Assembly (NCBI GenBank): GCA_013426805.1 | Contig: JACDZG010000008.1 | Coordinates: 37,925 to 101,924, forward strand | DNA: 64,000 nucleotides | Direction: 5' to 3' | From: Chromatiaceae bacterium | GTDB taxonomy: Bacteria; Pseudomonadota; Gammaproteobacteria; Chromatiales; Chromatiaceae | Shown: in pieces, positions 1-8,283 of the stretch | How the letters are laid out: the number at the start of each line of letters is the position of its first letter | Position numbering within the stretch: the first letter of the stretch is position 1 | Notes under the pieces: model-generated | What the model was told of the DNA's origin: nothing | What the model saw: the letters and a program-made list of their open reading frames with translations, nothing else | Database searches by the model: none | Position numbers and translations under genes: made by a program

Positions 1-1
1 G

Positions 2-1177
2 CCCCAGCTGAGTCTGGGCGCGGAGTATCTGCGCGACGGCGCCGGCGGCGGGCTGTCCCTGCTCGATAAACTCGATCAGGTCGTCACCGATCTCGGGTTC
101 AGCGCCTTCACCGCCCAGAAGGACAGTACCCTCAACCTGTTCCTGCTGACCCTCTCGCTGATGATCGGCACCGCCGGGCTCCCGCATATCATCGTCCGGT
201 TTTTCACCGTACGGCGAGTGGCGGATGCGCGCTCTTCCGCGGGGTGGGCGCTCCTGTTCATCGCCGTTCTCTACACTGCCGCGCCGACCATCGGCGCCAT
301 GGCGCGACTGAATCTCACGCAGACCATCCAGACCGGCCCGGTCGGCGAAGCCTCGACAAACCTCGAAATCGCTCAGGTCCCGGACTGGATGAACCGCTGG
401 CGTACCACCGGGCTGCTGGAGTGGCAGGACCGCAACGGCGACGGCCGTATCCAATACTATAACGACCAGAATCCGGCTTTCGCCGCCCAGGCCGCGGGGT
501 TTGGCTGGAAAGGCAACGAACTGACCGAGATCGATAACGACATCATGGTCCTCGCCAACCCGGAGATCGCCCACCTGCCCGCTTGGGTGATCGCCCTGGT
601 TGCAGCCGGCGGCCTGGCCGCGGCACTCTCCACCGCCGCCGGTATTCTGCTTGCCATCGCCTCGGCCATCTCGCACGACCTCCTGAAGGGCATGATCCTG
701 CCGGCCTGTTCGGAGACAACCGAGCTGATGGCGGGGCGGATCGCGATGGCGGCCGCCATCGTCGTCGCCGGCTACCTGGGTATCAACCCGCCCGGCTTCG
801 CCGCGGAAGTGGTGGCCCTGGCTTTCGGCCTGGCCGCGGCATCCCTGTTCCCAGCCTTGATGTTAGGTATCTTTGATCGGCGCGCCAACCGAACCGGGGC
901 CATCCTCGGAATGCTGGCCGGTCTACTCTCGACCCTCACCTATATCTTCTGGTTCAAAGGCTGGTTTTTCGTCAGGGGGACGGAGATGACTGCCAATCTG
1001 CCGGAAAATTGGTTCCTGGGGATCTCCCCGGAGGCGTTCGGCGCCCTGGGTGCGGCAATCAATTTCGCCGTTGCCTATGCGGTCTCCCGTCTCACCGCCG
1101 AACCTCCGCAGGCGATCCAGCAATTGGTGGACGAGATCCGCTTACCCAAAGCCTCTCAATCCGTTGTGCAATCCTAA
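2..1177 (+). CDS. Sodium:solute symporter (SSS family, acetate-permease-like), 5' partial
   Basis: The reading frame is open from base 2, so the start codon lies upstream of the window and only the C-terminal 391 residues are present. The sequence is a series of hydrophobic membrane segments typical of the sodium:solute symporter family; the alternating segments around 140-240 and 560-1110 look like the later helices of an ActP/VC_2705-type permease. Between two helices sits a soluble loop (428-463) with the pattern D-R-N-G-D-G-R-I, which resembles an EF-hand calcium-binding loop. Twelve bases downstream starts a cNMP/CBS/DUF294 protein and then a DnaQ-like exonuclease; this trio is a recurrent neighbourhood of acetate-type symporters in proteobacteria. 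Substrate (acetate or another monocarboxylate) is inferred from family and context. Confidence 0.88.
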   Translation, partial: PQLSLGAEYLRDGAGGGLSLLDKLDQVVTDLGFSAFTAQKDSTLNLFLLTLSLMIGTAGLPHIIVRFFTVRRVADARSSAGWALLFIAVLYTAAPTIGAMARLNLTQTIQTGPVGEASTNLEIAQVPDWMNRWRTTGLLEWQDRNGDGRIQYYNDQNPAFAAQAAGFGWKGNELTEIDNDIMVLANPEIAHLPAWVIALVAAGGLAAALSTAAGILLAIASAISHDLLKGMILPACSETTELMAGRIAMAAAIVVAGYLGINPPGFAAEVVALAFGLAAASLFPALMLGIFDRRANRTGAILGMLAGLLSTLTYIFWFKGWFFVRGTEMTANLPENWFLGISPEAFGALGAAINFAVAYAVSRLTAEPPQAIQQLVDEIRLPKASQSVVQS

Positions 1178-1189
1178 GAGGGATTCAGC

Positions 1190-3055
1190 GTGGACGTTGA
1201 ACTCGTTGAGATCCAGGAATTCCTGGCCAACCACCCACCCTTCGACAAACTCCCGGCGGAAACCCTGGAGCGGTTGCCGAAACGGCTCTCGGTACGCTAC
1301 CTGCGCCGCGGCAGCGCCTTCCCTCCAGAGGATGCGGATCAGCCTTATCTCTACATCGTGCGCCGCGGGGCCGTGGAGTTGCGTGACCCTCAGGGCGACC
1401 TGGTCGGCAAGCTGGCCGAGGGCGACCTGTGGGCCAAGCCCTGCGAACCAGACGGGAACGACCCCAACGTTCGCGGCAACGCCGCCGAGGACGCGCTGTT
1501 CTATCTGCTGCCCTGCGAGGACCTCCAGACCCTGCGCGCACAGCATACGGCCTTCGCCGAACATTTCGAGCAATCGGCGACCAACCGGCTGCGGCGCGCC
1601 CTGGACGCCATGATCGAGACCCCGGCCGCGGGCTCCGGTCTGATGACCGTGAACGTCGGCCGCCTGGTCAACCGCATCCTCGTCCCCGCGACCCCGGACA
1701 CCAGTATCCGCAAAGCGGCGCAGCTCATGTCCGAGCTCCAGGCGTCCTCCCTGCTGATCATGGACGGCGAGCGGCTCGCCGGCATGATCACCGATCGGGA
1801 CCTGCGCCGCCGCTGTATCGCCGCGGGACTTTCCTACGACCGGCCGGTCCGCGAGATCATGACCGAACGGCTGACCACGGTTGACGCCGAGACTCTGGGC
1901 TTTCAGGCCCTGATCACCATGACCCGGCTGAATGTCCACCACCTGCCGGTGATGGAATACGGCCGCGTCGTCGGCATTCTCTCGACGACGGACTTGACCC
2001 GCGTCCAGAGCGCCAACGCCGTCTATCTGGTCGGCGACGTGCATCGCGCCCGCGACCTGGACACCCTGGTGCAGATCAGCTCCAAGTTGGGCGAATTGCA
2101 GGTGCATCTGGTGAGCAGCGGTGCCACCGCGGATCAGGTCGGTCAGGCGATCAGCGCCATCAACGACGCCATTACCCTGCGCCTGATCGAGTTCGCCGAG
2201 GAGGAGTTAGGCCCCCCACCGGTCCCCTATGCCTGGATGGTTGGAGGCTCCCAGGCCCGGCGCGAGCAATCCGCCCACTCCGATCAGGACAATGCGCTGC
2301 TGATCGCCGACCACATGAAACCGGAGGACGACGCCTATTTCGCCACGCTGGCCGGCCTCGTCAACGATGGGCTCAATGCCTGCGGCTACATCTATTGCCC
2401 GGGCGATGTCATGGCCCGAAACCCCAAGTGGCGTCAACCGTTGCGTTTGTGGAAAAAGTATTTCAACACCTGGATTCAGCGCCCGGACCCCATGGCCTTG
2501 ATGCTGTGCAGCGTCTTCTTCGACTTGCGGCCGGTGTATGACCCGGAGGGCATGTTCGAGGAGATCCACGACCAAGTCCTGCGGTTGTCGAAGAACAGCC
2601 GGATTTTCATCGCCTATTTGACCGCGAACGCCATCCAGCATCGTCCGCCGCTCGGCTTCTTCCGCAACTTCGTGCTGATCCACGGCGGCGATCACGACCA
2701 AACCTTCGATATCAAGCACCGGGGCACCGTCCCCATCATCGATCTGGCGCGGGTCTACGCCCTGTCCAGCGGCATCACCGAAACCAACACGCTGGAGCGA
2801 CTGCGCATCGCGGCCGAAAACGGCGCACTGAGCCGCGAGGGCGCCGCCAATCTGACCGACGCCGCCGAATTCATCGGAACCCTACGGATGCGCCACCAGG
2901 CGGCGCAGCTGCGCCGCGGTGAAAAAGCGGACAATTTTGTCTCCCCGGAAGAACTCTCACCTCTGGAACGCGGACATCTGAAGGACGCCTTCATCCTGAT
3001 CGACCGGATGCAGGAGGCGCTCGGGCAGCGTTACCAGACCGGCCGCTTCACCTAA
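1190..3055 (+). CDS. cNMP-binding / CBS-pair / DUF294 nucleotidyltransferase-like protein
   Basis: 621 residues with a GTG start 12 bases after the symporter stop. Domains in order: a cyclic-nucleotide-binding-like beta-roll (about 15-130), two CBS motifs (about 155-275) that usually bind adenine nucleotides, a DUF294 nucleotidyltransferase fold (about 300-440) with the motif G-G-S-x-A-R-R-E followed by H-S-D-Q-D-N, and a helical substrate-binding C-terminal domain. The conserved D-x-D and GS residues suggest the transferase site is intact. The protein is probably cytoplasmic and regulates the adjacent symporter or acetate metabolism in response to nucleotides; that role is inference from conserved linkage. 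Probably cotranscribed with the flanking genes. Confidence 0.88.
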   Translation: MDVELVEIQEFLANHPPFDKLPAETLERLPKRLSVRYLRRGSAFPPEDADQPYLYIVRRGAVELRDPQGDLVGKLAEGDLWAKPCEPDGNDPNVRGNAAEDALFYLLPCEDLQTLRAQHTAFAEHFEQSATNRLRRALDAMIETPAAGSGLMTVNVGRLVNRILVPATPDTSIRKAAQLMSELQASSLLIMDGERLAGMITDRDLRRRCIAAGLSYDRPVREIMTERLTTVDAETLGFQALITMTRLNVHHLPVMEYGRVVGILSTTDLTRVQSANAVYLVGDVHRARDLDTLVQISSKLGELQVHLVSSGATADQVGQAISAINDAITLRLIEFAEEELGPPPVPYAWMVGGSQARREQSAHSDQDNALLIADHMKPEDDAYFATLAGLVNDGLNACGYIYCPGDVMARNPKWRQPLRLWKKYFNTWIQRPDPMALMLCSVFFDLRPVYDPEGMFEEIHDQVLRLSKNSRIFIAYLTANAIQHRPPLGFFRNFVLIHGGDHDQTFDIKHRGTVPIIDLARVYALSSGITETNTLERLRIAAENGALSREGAANLTDAAEFIGTLRMRHQAAQLRRGEKADNFVSPEELSPLERGHLKDAFILIDRMQEALGQRYQTGRFT

Positions 3056-3066
3056 GGCGCCGGGGC

Positions 3067-3744
3067 GTGCTGTCCCCGCTCGACTGGCGCCGACGCTGGC
3101 AGTTGCGGCGCACCCCGCGCTGCCCGCTGCGCGACTATCTGGCACAACCGCTGCCGCTCAAGGGCCAGGACTATCGGACCACCGACTTTCTGGCGATCGA
3201 CCTGGAAACGACCGGACTGGATGCGGCCCGCGATCTGATCCTGAGCGTCGGCTACGTCGTATTGCACGGCAACCGCATCGATCTGAGCAGTACCTGCCAC
3301 CGGGTCGTGCGGATCGACCGCTCCATCCCGGAGGCCAGCGCCGTGATCCATCAGATTACGGACGACCAATCCGCCGGGGGTCTGGAAATCGTCGACGTGA
3401 TGACTGAACTGTTGGATGTCCTGGCGGGCAAGGTCCTGATCGCCCACCACGCCAGCATCGAATGCGGTTTCCTGGGCAACGCCTGCCGTCGGCTCTGGGG
3501 CGGCGGGTTGCCGGTGCAGGTCGTGGATACCCAAGTGCTTGCCCACCGGACCTTCGAGCGGCGCCAAACCGCCTTCAAGGCGTCGGATCTGCGTCTGCAC
3601 TCCCTCGGCGAGCGCTTCAACCTGCCGCGTTACGGCGCCCACAACGCGCTCAGCGACGCCCTGGCCGCCGCCGAACTCTTCCTGGCCCAGGCGGCTTACC
3701 GTGACAACGGCCAGGGGCTGCCGCTCAAGGAATTTCTCTGGTGA
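3067..3744 (+). CDS. DnaQ-like 3'-5' exonuclease (DEDDh)
   Basis: 225 residues; GTG start 11 bases after the preceding stop. Exonuclease motif I is seen in F-L-A-I-D-L-E-T-T-G-L-D (about residues 42-53) and motif III in H-N-A-L-S-D-A (about 194-200), giving the DEDDh catalytic set of the DNA polymerase III epsilon family. It is shorter than or similar to the proofreading subunit but has no polymerase partner nearby. Its constant position behind symporter and DUF294 genes suggests a dedicated nuclease of that cluster, with unknown substrate, rather than the housekeeping dnaQ. Confidence 0.87.
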   Translation: MLSPLDWRRRWQLRRTPRCPLRDYLAQPLPLKGQDYRTTDFLAIDLETTGLDAARDLILSVGYVVLHGNRIDLSSTCHRVVRIDRSIPEASAVIHQITDDQSAGGLEIVDVMTELLDVLAGKVLIAHHASIECGFLGNACRRLWGGGLPVQVVDTQVLAHRTFERRQTAFKASDLRLHSLGERFNLPRYGAHNALSDALAAAELFLAQAAYRDNGQGLPLKEFLW

Positions 3745-3844
3745 GTCGGACCGGCTGACGGCTTGAGCCGGCGTGGCGCCTGGCGTAATCTGACGACCTG
3801 GCCAGCGTCGGCCTGGTTCACCGTCGGCAACCGACCCATCCCTG

Positions 3845-4255
3845 ATGCGCAAGCTGGACGACACCGATTTCGCGAGACTGACCAATCTCCTGCGCGACGC
3901 GTCCGAACTGGTGGCCGGTTATTGCTTCGGCTCCCAGACGGACCCCAAGTGCCAGCATCCGCGCGATCTGGATCTTGCCGTGCTGGCGGCGCAACCGCTC
4001 TGCTTGCGACGCCTGCTGGAACTGGGCGCCGACATCACCGATCGCATTGCCAACGACGCGGTCGACCTGATCGATCTCCACCAGGCCGGCCCCGTGCTCA
4101 AGTTCCAGGTCATCAAATCCGGACATCTGTTGTTCGCCCGCGATCAATCGCTGGTCAATCGCTTCGAGCTTGCCGTCATGCGCGAATACCAGGACTCCGC
4201 CTACCGTCGCCGGGCCCAATTCAGCGCGCTCTGTGCACGGCGGACAGCAGCGTGA
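3845..4255 (+). CDS. mntA: MntA-type nucleotidyltransferase antitoxin
   Basis: 136 residues. It carries the minimal nucleotidyltransferase signature exactly: G-S, ten residues, then D-L-D (about residues 28-42), the GSX10DXD motif of MntA antitoxins. The next gene overlaps it by four bases (GTGA) and encodes a HepT-family protein, the standard arrangement of the MntA/HepT toxin-antitoxin system, in which MntA adenylylates HepT to neutralise it. A third catalytic acidic residue probably lies in the V-D-L-I-D segment near residue 76. The match of motif and partner makes the call firm; toxicity itself cannot be seen from sequence. Confidence 0.87.
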   Translation: MRKLDDTDFARLTNLLRDASELVAGYCFGSQTDPKCQHPRDLDLAVLAAQPLCLRRLLELGADITDRIANDAVDLIDLHQAGPVLKFQVIKSGHLLFARDQSLVNRFELAVMREYQDSAYRRRAQFSALCARRTAA

Positions 4256-4692
4256 CACTGGAACCCCGCGTCGTTGAACAACGCCTGAAGAAACTCGACG
4301 AGACCATGCGTCGGCTGGAGCCCTTGGCGGCGATCCCTCGCGAGGCATTCATCGCCGATTTCCGCACCCACTGGGCCGCCGAGCGCGGCATCCAACTCGC
4401 GGCAGAGGCGGCATTGGACATTACCAACCACATCCTCGCCGGGCACTTCGACCGCTTTCCGGAAACCCATGAGCAGGGTCTGGACGCACTCTTGGAGACC
4501 GGTGTCATTTCCGCCCACACCCGCGCCCGTTTGCGGGGCTTCGGTCGTTTCCGCAACATCCTGATCCACGGCTACCTCGAACTCGACGTTGGCCAGGTCT
4601 ACGACCACCTTCAACGGATTCCCGCGGACCTCGGTGCATTCATTCGAGACGTCGCGCACTGGCTGGCAGGGGCTGGAACAGCGGCGGGTTAA
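4252..4692 (+). CDS. hepT: HepT-like HEPN-domain ribonuclease toxin (DUF86)
   Basis: 146 residues, starting at a GTG that overlaps the mntA stop (GTGA). The all-helical HEPN fold is suggested by the heptad-like N-terminus and by the catalytic motif R-N-I-L-I-H-G-Y, which fits R-X4-H-X-Y (about residues 101-108), the active site and AMPylation tyrosine of HepT toxins. In this family the toxin cleaves RNA (tRNA 3' ends in studied cases) and is silenced by MntA. The reading frame stays open some 490 bases further upstream but that part lies over mntA in another frame and has no family similarity, so the overlap start is preferred. Confidence 0.87.
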   Translation: MTLEPRVVEQRLKKLDETMRRLEPLAAIPREAFIADFRTHWAAERGIQLAAEAALDITNHILAGHFDRFPETHEQGLDALLETGVISAHTRARLRGFGRFRNILIHGYLELDVGQVYDHLQRIPADLGAFIRDVAHWLAGAGTAAG

Positions 4693-4776
4693 GGTGAGGT
4701 GACATGTCGGGGCGACTTCAGTGCCCCTACCGACAACGACAACGATTGAGTCCGTGTTTCACTCGTGCTTGACGCG

Positions 4777-4989
4777 TTACCCAGACTCCCATCCCGCCAG
4801 CACGGTCAGGCAACTCAGGCACAGACAGTCGCGATACTGCTCCTGAATGCGCAGCAGGGTCTCTTCAGACAAGTGGACCCCGGCGCACTCGCAGTGCACC
4901 GGATTGTTGAGCTTGCACTCGAACACCCGGCCGCAGCGCGGGCACGTCTTGATCTCGTGTTTGATCCAAAGCGCGACCATGGTCTTCAC
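4777..4989 (-). CDS. Small cysteine-rich CWC family protein
   Basis: 70 residues with two clusters of cysteines: C-P-R-C-G near residue 16, a single C at the F-E-C step, C-E-C-A-G in the middle and C-L-C-L-S-C near residue 55. This spacing fits the cysteine-rich CWC family of proteobacterial zinc-ribbon-like proteins of unknown function. The start may be the GTG at 4989 or the ATG at 4980; a GGAGG lies only 3 bases before the GTG and 12 before the ATG, so neither is ideal. It is followed downstream by the phosphohexomutase gene on the same strand reading away from it; no clear operon. Confidence 0.75.
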   Translation of the reverse strand: MKTMVALWIKHEIKTCPRCGRVFECKLNNPVHCECAGVHLSEETLLRIQEQYRDCLCLSCLTVLAGWESG

Positions 4990-5013
4990 AGTCCTCCGAC
5001 AACGATGCCGAGC

Positions 5014-6501
5014 CTAATCACGCCACCCCGCCAACACCTCCAGACAGATGGCGTTCATCCGCGCCGCCCGTTCCGGGCTCTCCGCCTCGGTGTAAGCACG
5101 CAGCTCAGGCGCATTCCCGGACGGGCGCAGGTGGGCGATTTCCCCGCTGGTGAAGGTGATGCGCAGCCCGTCGGTGCAGTCAATCCCGAACACCGGACCG
5201 AAATGGCGGCCAAACAGCGCTTCCACGGCCTGGATGTCATGCGCCATATCACCACTGGTCAGGGCCGCAATGTGCGCCTGGCTGACCGCGGTCGGGAAAT
5301 CCCGGATGCGGTCGCTGTGGGTGAAACGCGCGGGCAGATCGTCGGTCAGGTCCGACAGGCTCCGACCCTGCTGCGCGGCGGCCTGGAGGAGACTGAGTGC
5401 GACTAGGACCGCGTCACGGGTCGGCAGGGCAGCCAGGGTGCGGCCGTCGCACCGGATCGGAGTCTCCAGCAGAAATCCGCCGTTGGCCTCGTACCCGGCT
5501 ACCGGAGCCAGTCCCTGGGAGCTCAGTTGCTGCATGCCCTCGATCACGAAGGGCGAACCGATGCGGGTGCGCAAGACCTTGGCAAAGGCGCCGCAGCGCT
5601 CCACCGCGGTGTTGCTGCTCACCGGGGTCGCGACCGCACTGACCCCGAGTTGGCGCGCGCACAAGATCCCCGCGATGTCGCCGCGCAGCCAGGTACCGGC
5701 GGCGTCGGCCACCAGCGGCCGGTCACCGTCGCCGTCGGCCGACACCAGCGCATCGAAGGCTCCGCCCGCCGCCCAATCACGGGCCAGGGTCACATCCTGC
5801 GGGCGGATCGCCTCGGTATCGACTGGAATGAACCGCTCGGCGAAACCCAGACGCGTGACCTGGGCACCCAGCCCGGTCAGAATATCCCAGTAGGCCTCGC
5901 GCGCGACGCTGGAGTGTTCATAACTGCCGATCCGCCAACCGCGCAGACAGCCGGCCGGAAAAAAGTCCAGATAGCGCCGCACATAGGCATCATAGGCCGC
6001 CGACTCCGCTATCGGCAGCGCGAACGGCGTCCCATCCGCGAGTGTCCCGGCCGCGTCGAACAGCCCCGCCGGGAGGGTCACCGCTTGGGCGCGGATGCCT
6101 GCCTCGTCGGCCTTGAGCACCTCGCCGGTCGGCAGGTTGAACTTGATCCCGTTGCGATCATCCGGGATGTGACTGCCCGTTACCATCAGCGACGGACAGC
6201 CGTGGGCGATCCCCCACGCGGCCACCGCGGGGCTGGGAATGCGGCCGAAGTGGCGCGGTTGAAAGCCCAGATCGCGAACGGCGCGGGCACACGCGGCCAG
6301 GATGCGCCCGGTACTGGGCCGCAAATCGCCGGCCAGACCGACGCCCACGCCCGGCCGCACGGCTCCCGCGGCGAGCAGATAGCCAAGAAACCCGGCCGTG
6401 TAGGCGTAACAGACCTGATCGGTCATCGCCGCCGCGAGTCCGCGGGCACCACTGGTCCCGAACGCCACCCCACTCTCGTTCATCAAATCGTCGATATACA
6501 T
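5014..6501 (-). CDS. Phosphomannomutase / phosphoglucomutase family enzyme
   Basis: 495 residues from an ATG at 6501; the frame is open further upstream but that extension is Arg/Pro-rich and unlike the family. It shows all four signatures of alpha-D-phosphohexomutases: phosphoserine loop T-G-S-H-I-P (about residue 100), metal loop S-A-D-G-D-G-D-R (about 245), sugar-specificity loop G-Y-E-A-N-G-G (about 325, in place of the usual GEXSG) and phosphate-binding R-P-S-G-N-A-P-E-L-R near the C-terminus. It would interconvert hexose 6- and 1-phosphates for nucleotide sugars or glycogen. The specificity loop is unusual, so glucose versus mannose preference is open. Confidence 0.88.
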   Translation of the reverse strand: MYIDDLMNESGVAFGTSGARGLAAAMTDQVCYAYTAGFLGYLLAAGAVRPGVGVGLAGDLRPSTGRILAACARAVRDLGFQPRHFGRIPSPAVAAWGIAHGCPSLMVTGSHIPDDRNGIKFNLPTGEVLKADEAGIRAQAVTLPAGLFDAAGTLADGTPFALPIAESAAYDAYVRRYLDFFPAGCLRGWRIGSYEHSSVAREAYWDILTGLGAQVTRLGFAERFIPVDTEAIRPQDVTLARDWAAGGAFDALVSADGDGDRPLVADAAGTWLRGDIAGILCARQLGVSAVATPVSSNTAVERCGAFAKVLRTRIGSPFVIEGMQQLSSQGLAPVAGYEANGGFLLETPIRCDGRTLAALPTRDAVLVALSLLQAAAQQGRSLSDLTDDLPARFTHSDRIRDFPTAVSQAHIAALTSGDMAHDIQAVEALFGRHFGPVFGIDCTDGLRITFTSGEIAHLRPSGNAPELRAYTEAESPERAARMNAICLEVLAGWRD

Positions 6502-6718
6502 GAAAAACCTCGCTGGTGCCCTTACCTTGCGGCGAGGACGGTTAGAGCCCGCGGGCGGGCAATTCAGGGCCGGCCGCGACGCACCCGGCGGGGAGCGAGT
6601 ATGCAACTGTACCCGGTCCCCGCCACTGAGCACGAGGGAGCACAAGGCGCTGTCGGCACCGTCCTCCCGCGCACTGAAGCACGTCAATCGATTCGCAAAC
6701 ACTCTTGGAGACCTCCGC

Positions 6719-7573
6719 ATGTTCGCTATCCCCCGAGTTCTGTCAATCGCGTCCGCGGCCGCCCTCACCCTGGCCCTGAGCCAGGGTGTGGTCCGGGCGG
6801 ATCAACCACCCGCGGCCCCGGCGCAGGCCGCTCCGGCCCCAGTCGGCCAAACACCTGCCGCAACCCCTGCGCCCGCGGCCGCGCCGACCGCAATGGACAC
6901 CGCGCGTGCCAAGTCCGAGGCACGTCGCGCGGAGATGGATGCGGAGCGCGTCAAACGCTACGAGGAATTGCGCGCGCGGGCCGCCGAGATCGGTGTGGAC
7001 TTGCCCGCAACACCGCCCTGGGCCGGCGCGACTGCCGGGTCCGACCTGCCGCGGATGCCTGAGATGCCGCCTCACGGCGCCGCAATGACACCCGAGGAGA
7101 TGAACGCGATGCGCGCTCAGCGGGAGGCCATGCGTGAGAAGATGCAGAAGATGACGCCGGAAGAACGCAAGGCCGCCCGGGAAGCGCATTGGCAGGAGAT
7201 GCGTACGCGCGCCGCCGAGCGCGGGATCGAGATGCCGGAGTCCCCACCCTGGGCCGAAGCCGAACAACGTTATAAGGCCGCCCAGGAACAGTTCGATAAG
7301 TACCGCAAGACCATTGATGAACTGACCCCCGAACAACTGGAAGCGGCACGGGCGGTCTTCGGCCGCGGCGGCTCCGGCATGCCGGGCATGAACGGCCCCA
7401 TGCCGCCGGTGGGTCCGCGCGGGCAGATGCCTCAGGGCGGCTATGGGTATGGTCCTCAAGGCGGCTATCCGGGATACGGTGGCTATCCGGAGGGACCGGG
7501 GCCGATGGCATCGCCAGTTATGCCCGATGCCGGCGGTATGGAGCAGGCACCCCCCCCGCCACAGGGCCACTGA
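6719..7573 (+). CDS. Secreted Pro/Ala/Met-rich protein with duplicated 'RAAE-G-P-PPW' module
   Basis: 284 residues; ATG at 6719 behind a GGAG at 6706. N-terminal signal peptide (about 1-27, cut after V-R-A-D), an Ala/Pro linker, then a charged helical region containing two copies of a short module, A-R-A-A-E-I-G-V-D-L-P-A-T-P-P-W and T-R-A-A-E-R-G-I-E-M-P-E-S-P-P-W (about residues 83-98 and 160-175), separated by a Met/Glu/Arg-rich helix with an M-T-P-E-E-R motif. The C-terminus is Gly/Tyr/Pro-rich and low in complexity. I do not recognise the family. It is probably periplasmic or envelope-associated; the M-T-P-E-E-R helices recall metal-sensing or LTXXQ-type periplasmic proteins, but that is speculation. 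Confidence 0.75.
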   Translation: MFAIPRVLSIASAAALTLALSQGVVRADQPPAAPAQAAPAPVGQTPAATPAPAAAPTAMDTARAKSEARRAEMDAERVKRYEELRARAAEIGVDLPATPPWAGATAGSDLPRMPEMPPHGAAMTPEEMNAMRAQREAMREKMQKMTPEERKAAREAHWQEMRTRAAERGIEMPESPPWAEAEQRYKAAQEQFDKYRKTIDELTPEQLEAARAVFGRGGSGMPGMNGPMPPVGPRGQMPQGGYGYGPQGGYPGYGGYPEGPGPMASPVMPDAGGMEQAPPPPQGH

Positions 7574-7604
7574 TCCAGCGCGTTGCGGGTCCGCGGCTCG
7601 CCCA

Positions 7605-7626
7605 GAGCGGTCAGCGCTGACCGCTC
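7605..7626. repeat. 22-bp perfect palindrome between convergent genes
   Basis: A perfect 11+11 bp palindrome centred on AGCGCT lies between the stop of the secreted protein (plus strand) and the stop of engB (minus strand). It could act as a bidirectional hairpin, but neither side has a clear T-run. Confidence 0.6.
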
Positions 7627-7635
7627 GCTCCAGGT

Positions 7636-8283
7636 TCATCCGTCTTCGTTTGCGCCCGGATCCGGATCCGCTTCGCCATCCGACAACTCCGCCACCCCGA
7701 GCCAGCGGTCCAGTACCGCCTGCACCGCGCCCACCCCGATCCGCTCCATGGCCGAGAAGGTCAGCACCAGGACCTGCCCGTCCGCCGCGGTCTCGCGCTC
7801 CACGCCGAGTTGCGCGGCGAGCACCGCCCCGCGCTTGAGCTTGTCGGCTTTGGTGAGGAGCAGCAGCACCGGCAGGTCGGCACGCCGCCCCCAGGCCAAC
7901 ATCTGCCGGTCATAATCGGTCAGCGGATGACGGATATCCATCACGATGACCAATCCGGCGAGTGCTCGACGGCGTTCGAGGAACTCCGCCATATGCGCCT
8001 GCCACTCGAGTTTGATGGATTCGGAAACCCGCGCGTAGCCATAGCCCGGCAGGTCCACCAGTCGGCGCTCGTCGTCCAAGCGAAAAAAGATCAACTGCTG
8101 GGTGCGGCCCGGCGTCTTGCTGGTCCGCGCGAGTGCGCGTTGATGGCAAATGGCGTTGATGGCACTGGACTTGCCGGCATTGGAGCGGCCGGCGAAGACC
8201 ACCTCGCGCCCCAGATCCTCGGGCGCCTGGTCGAACCGGGTGGCGGCGGTCAGAAACCGCGCGCCTTGATAGTAGGAATTCAT
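7636..8283 (-). CDS. engB: Ribosome biogenesis GTPase YihA/EngB
   Basis: 215 residues. Contains the TRAFAC GTPase motifs in order: G1 G-R-S-N-A-G-K-S-S (about 32-40), G2 T-P-G-R-T-Q, G3 D-L-P-G-Y-G-Y-A (about 75-82), G4 T-K-A-D (about 142) and an S-A-M G5. EngB is a cytoplasmic GTPase needed for large ribosomal subunit assembly. The ATG overlaps the moaC stop by one base (TGATG), which implies translational coupling to moaC. The C-terminal tail after about residue 203 is acidic and variable. Confidence 0.95.
   Translation of the reverse strand: MNSYYQGARFLTAATRFDQAPEDLGREVVFAGRSNAGKSSAINAICHQRALARTSKTPGRTQQLIFFRLDDERRLVDLPGYGYARVSESIKLEWQAHMAEFLERRRALAGLVIVMDIRHPLTDYDRQMLAWGRRADLPVLLLLTKADKLKRGAVLAAQLGVERETAADGQVLVLTFSAMERIGVGAVQAVLDRWLGVAELSDGEADPDPGANEDG

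Noticed and set aside
3763..4251. Upstream extension of the hepT frame
   Set aside because: Overlaps mntA in another frame and has no HEPN-like sequence; the GTGA overlap start is the family norm.
6502..6768. N-terminal extension of the phosphohexomutase frame
   Set aside because: Arg/Pro-rich, without family similarity, and it overlaps the leader of the divergent secreted-protein gene.
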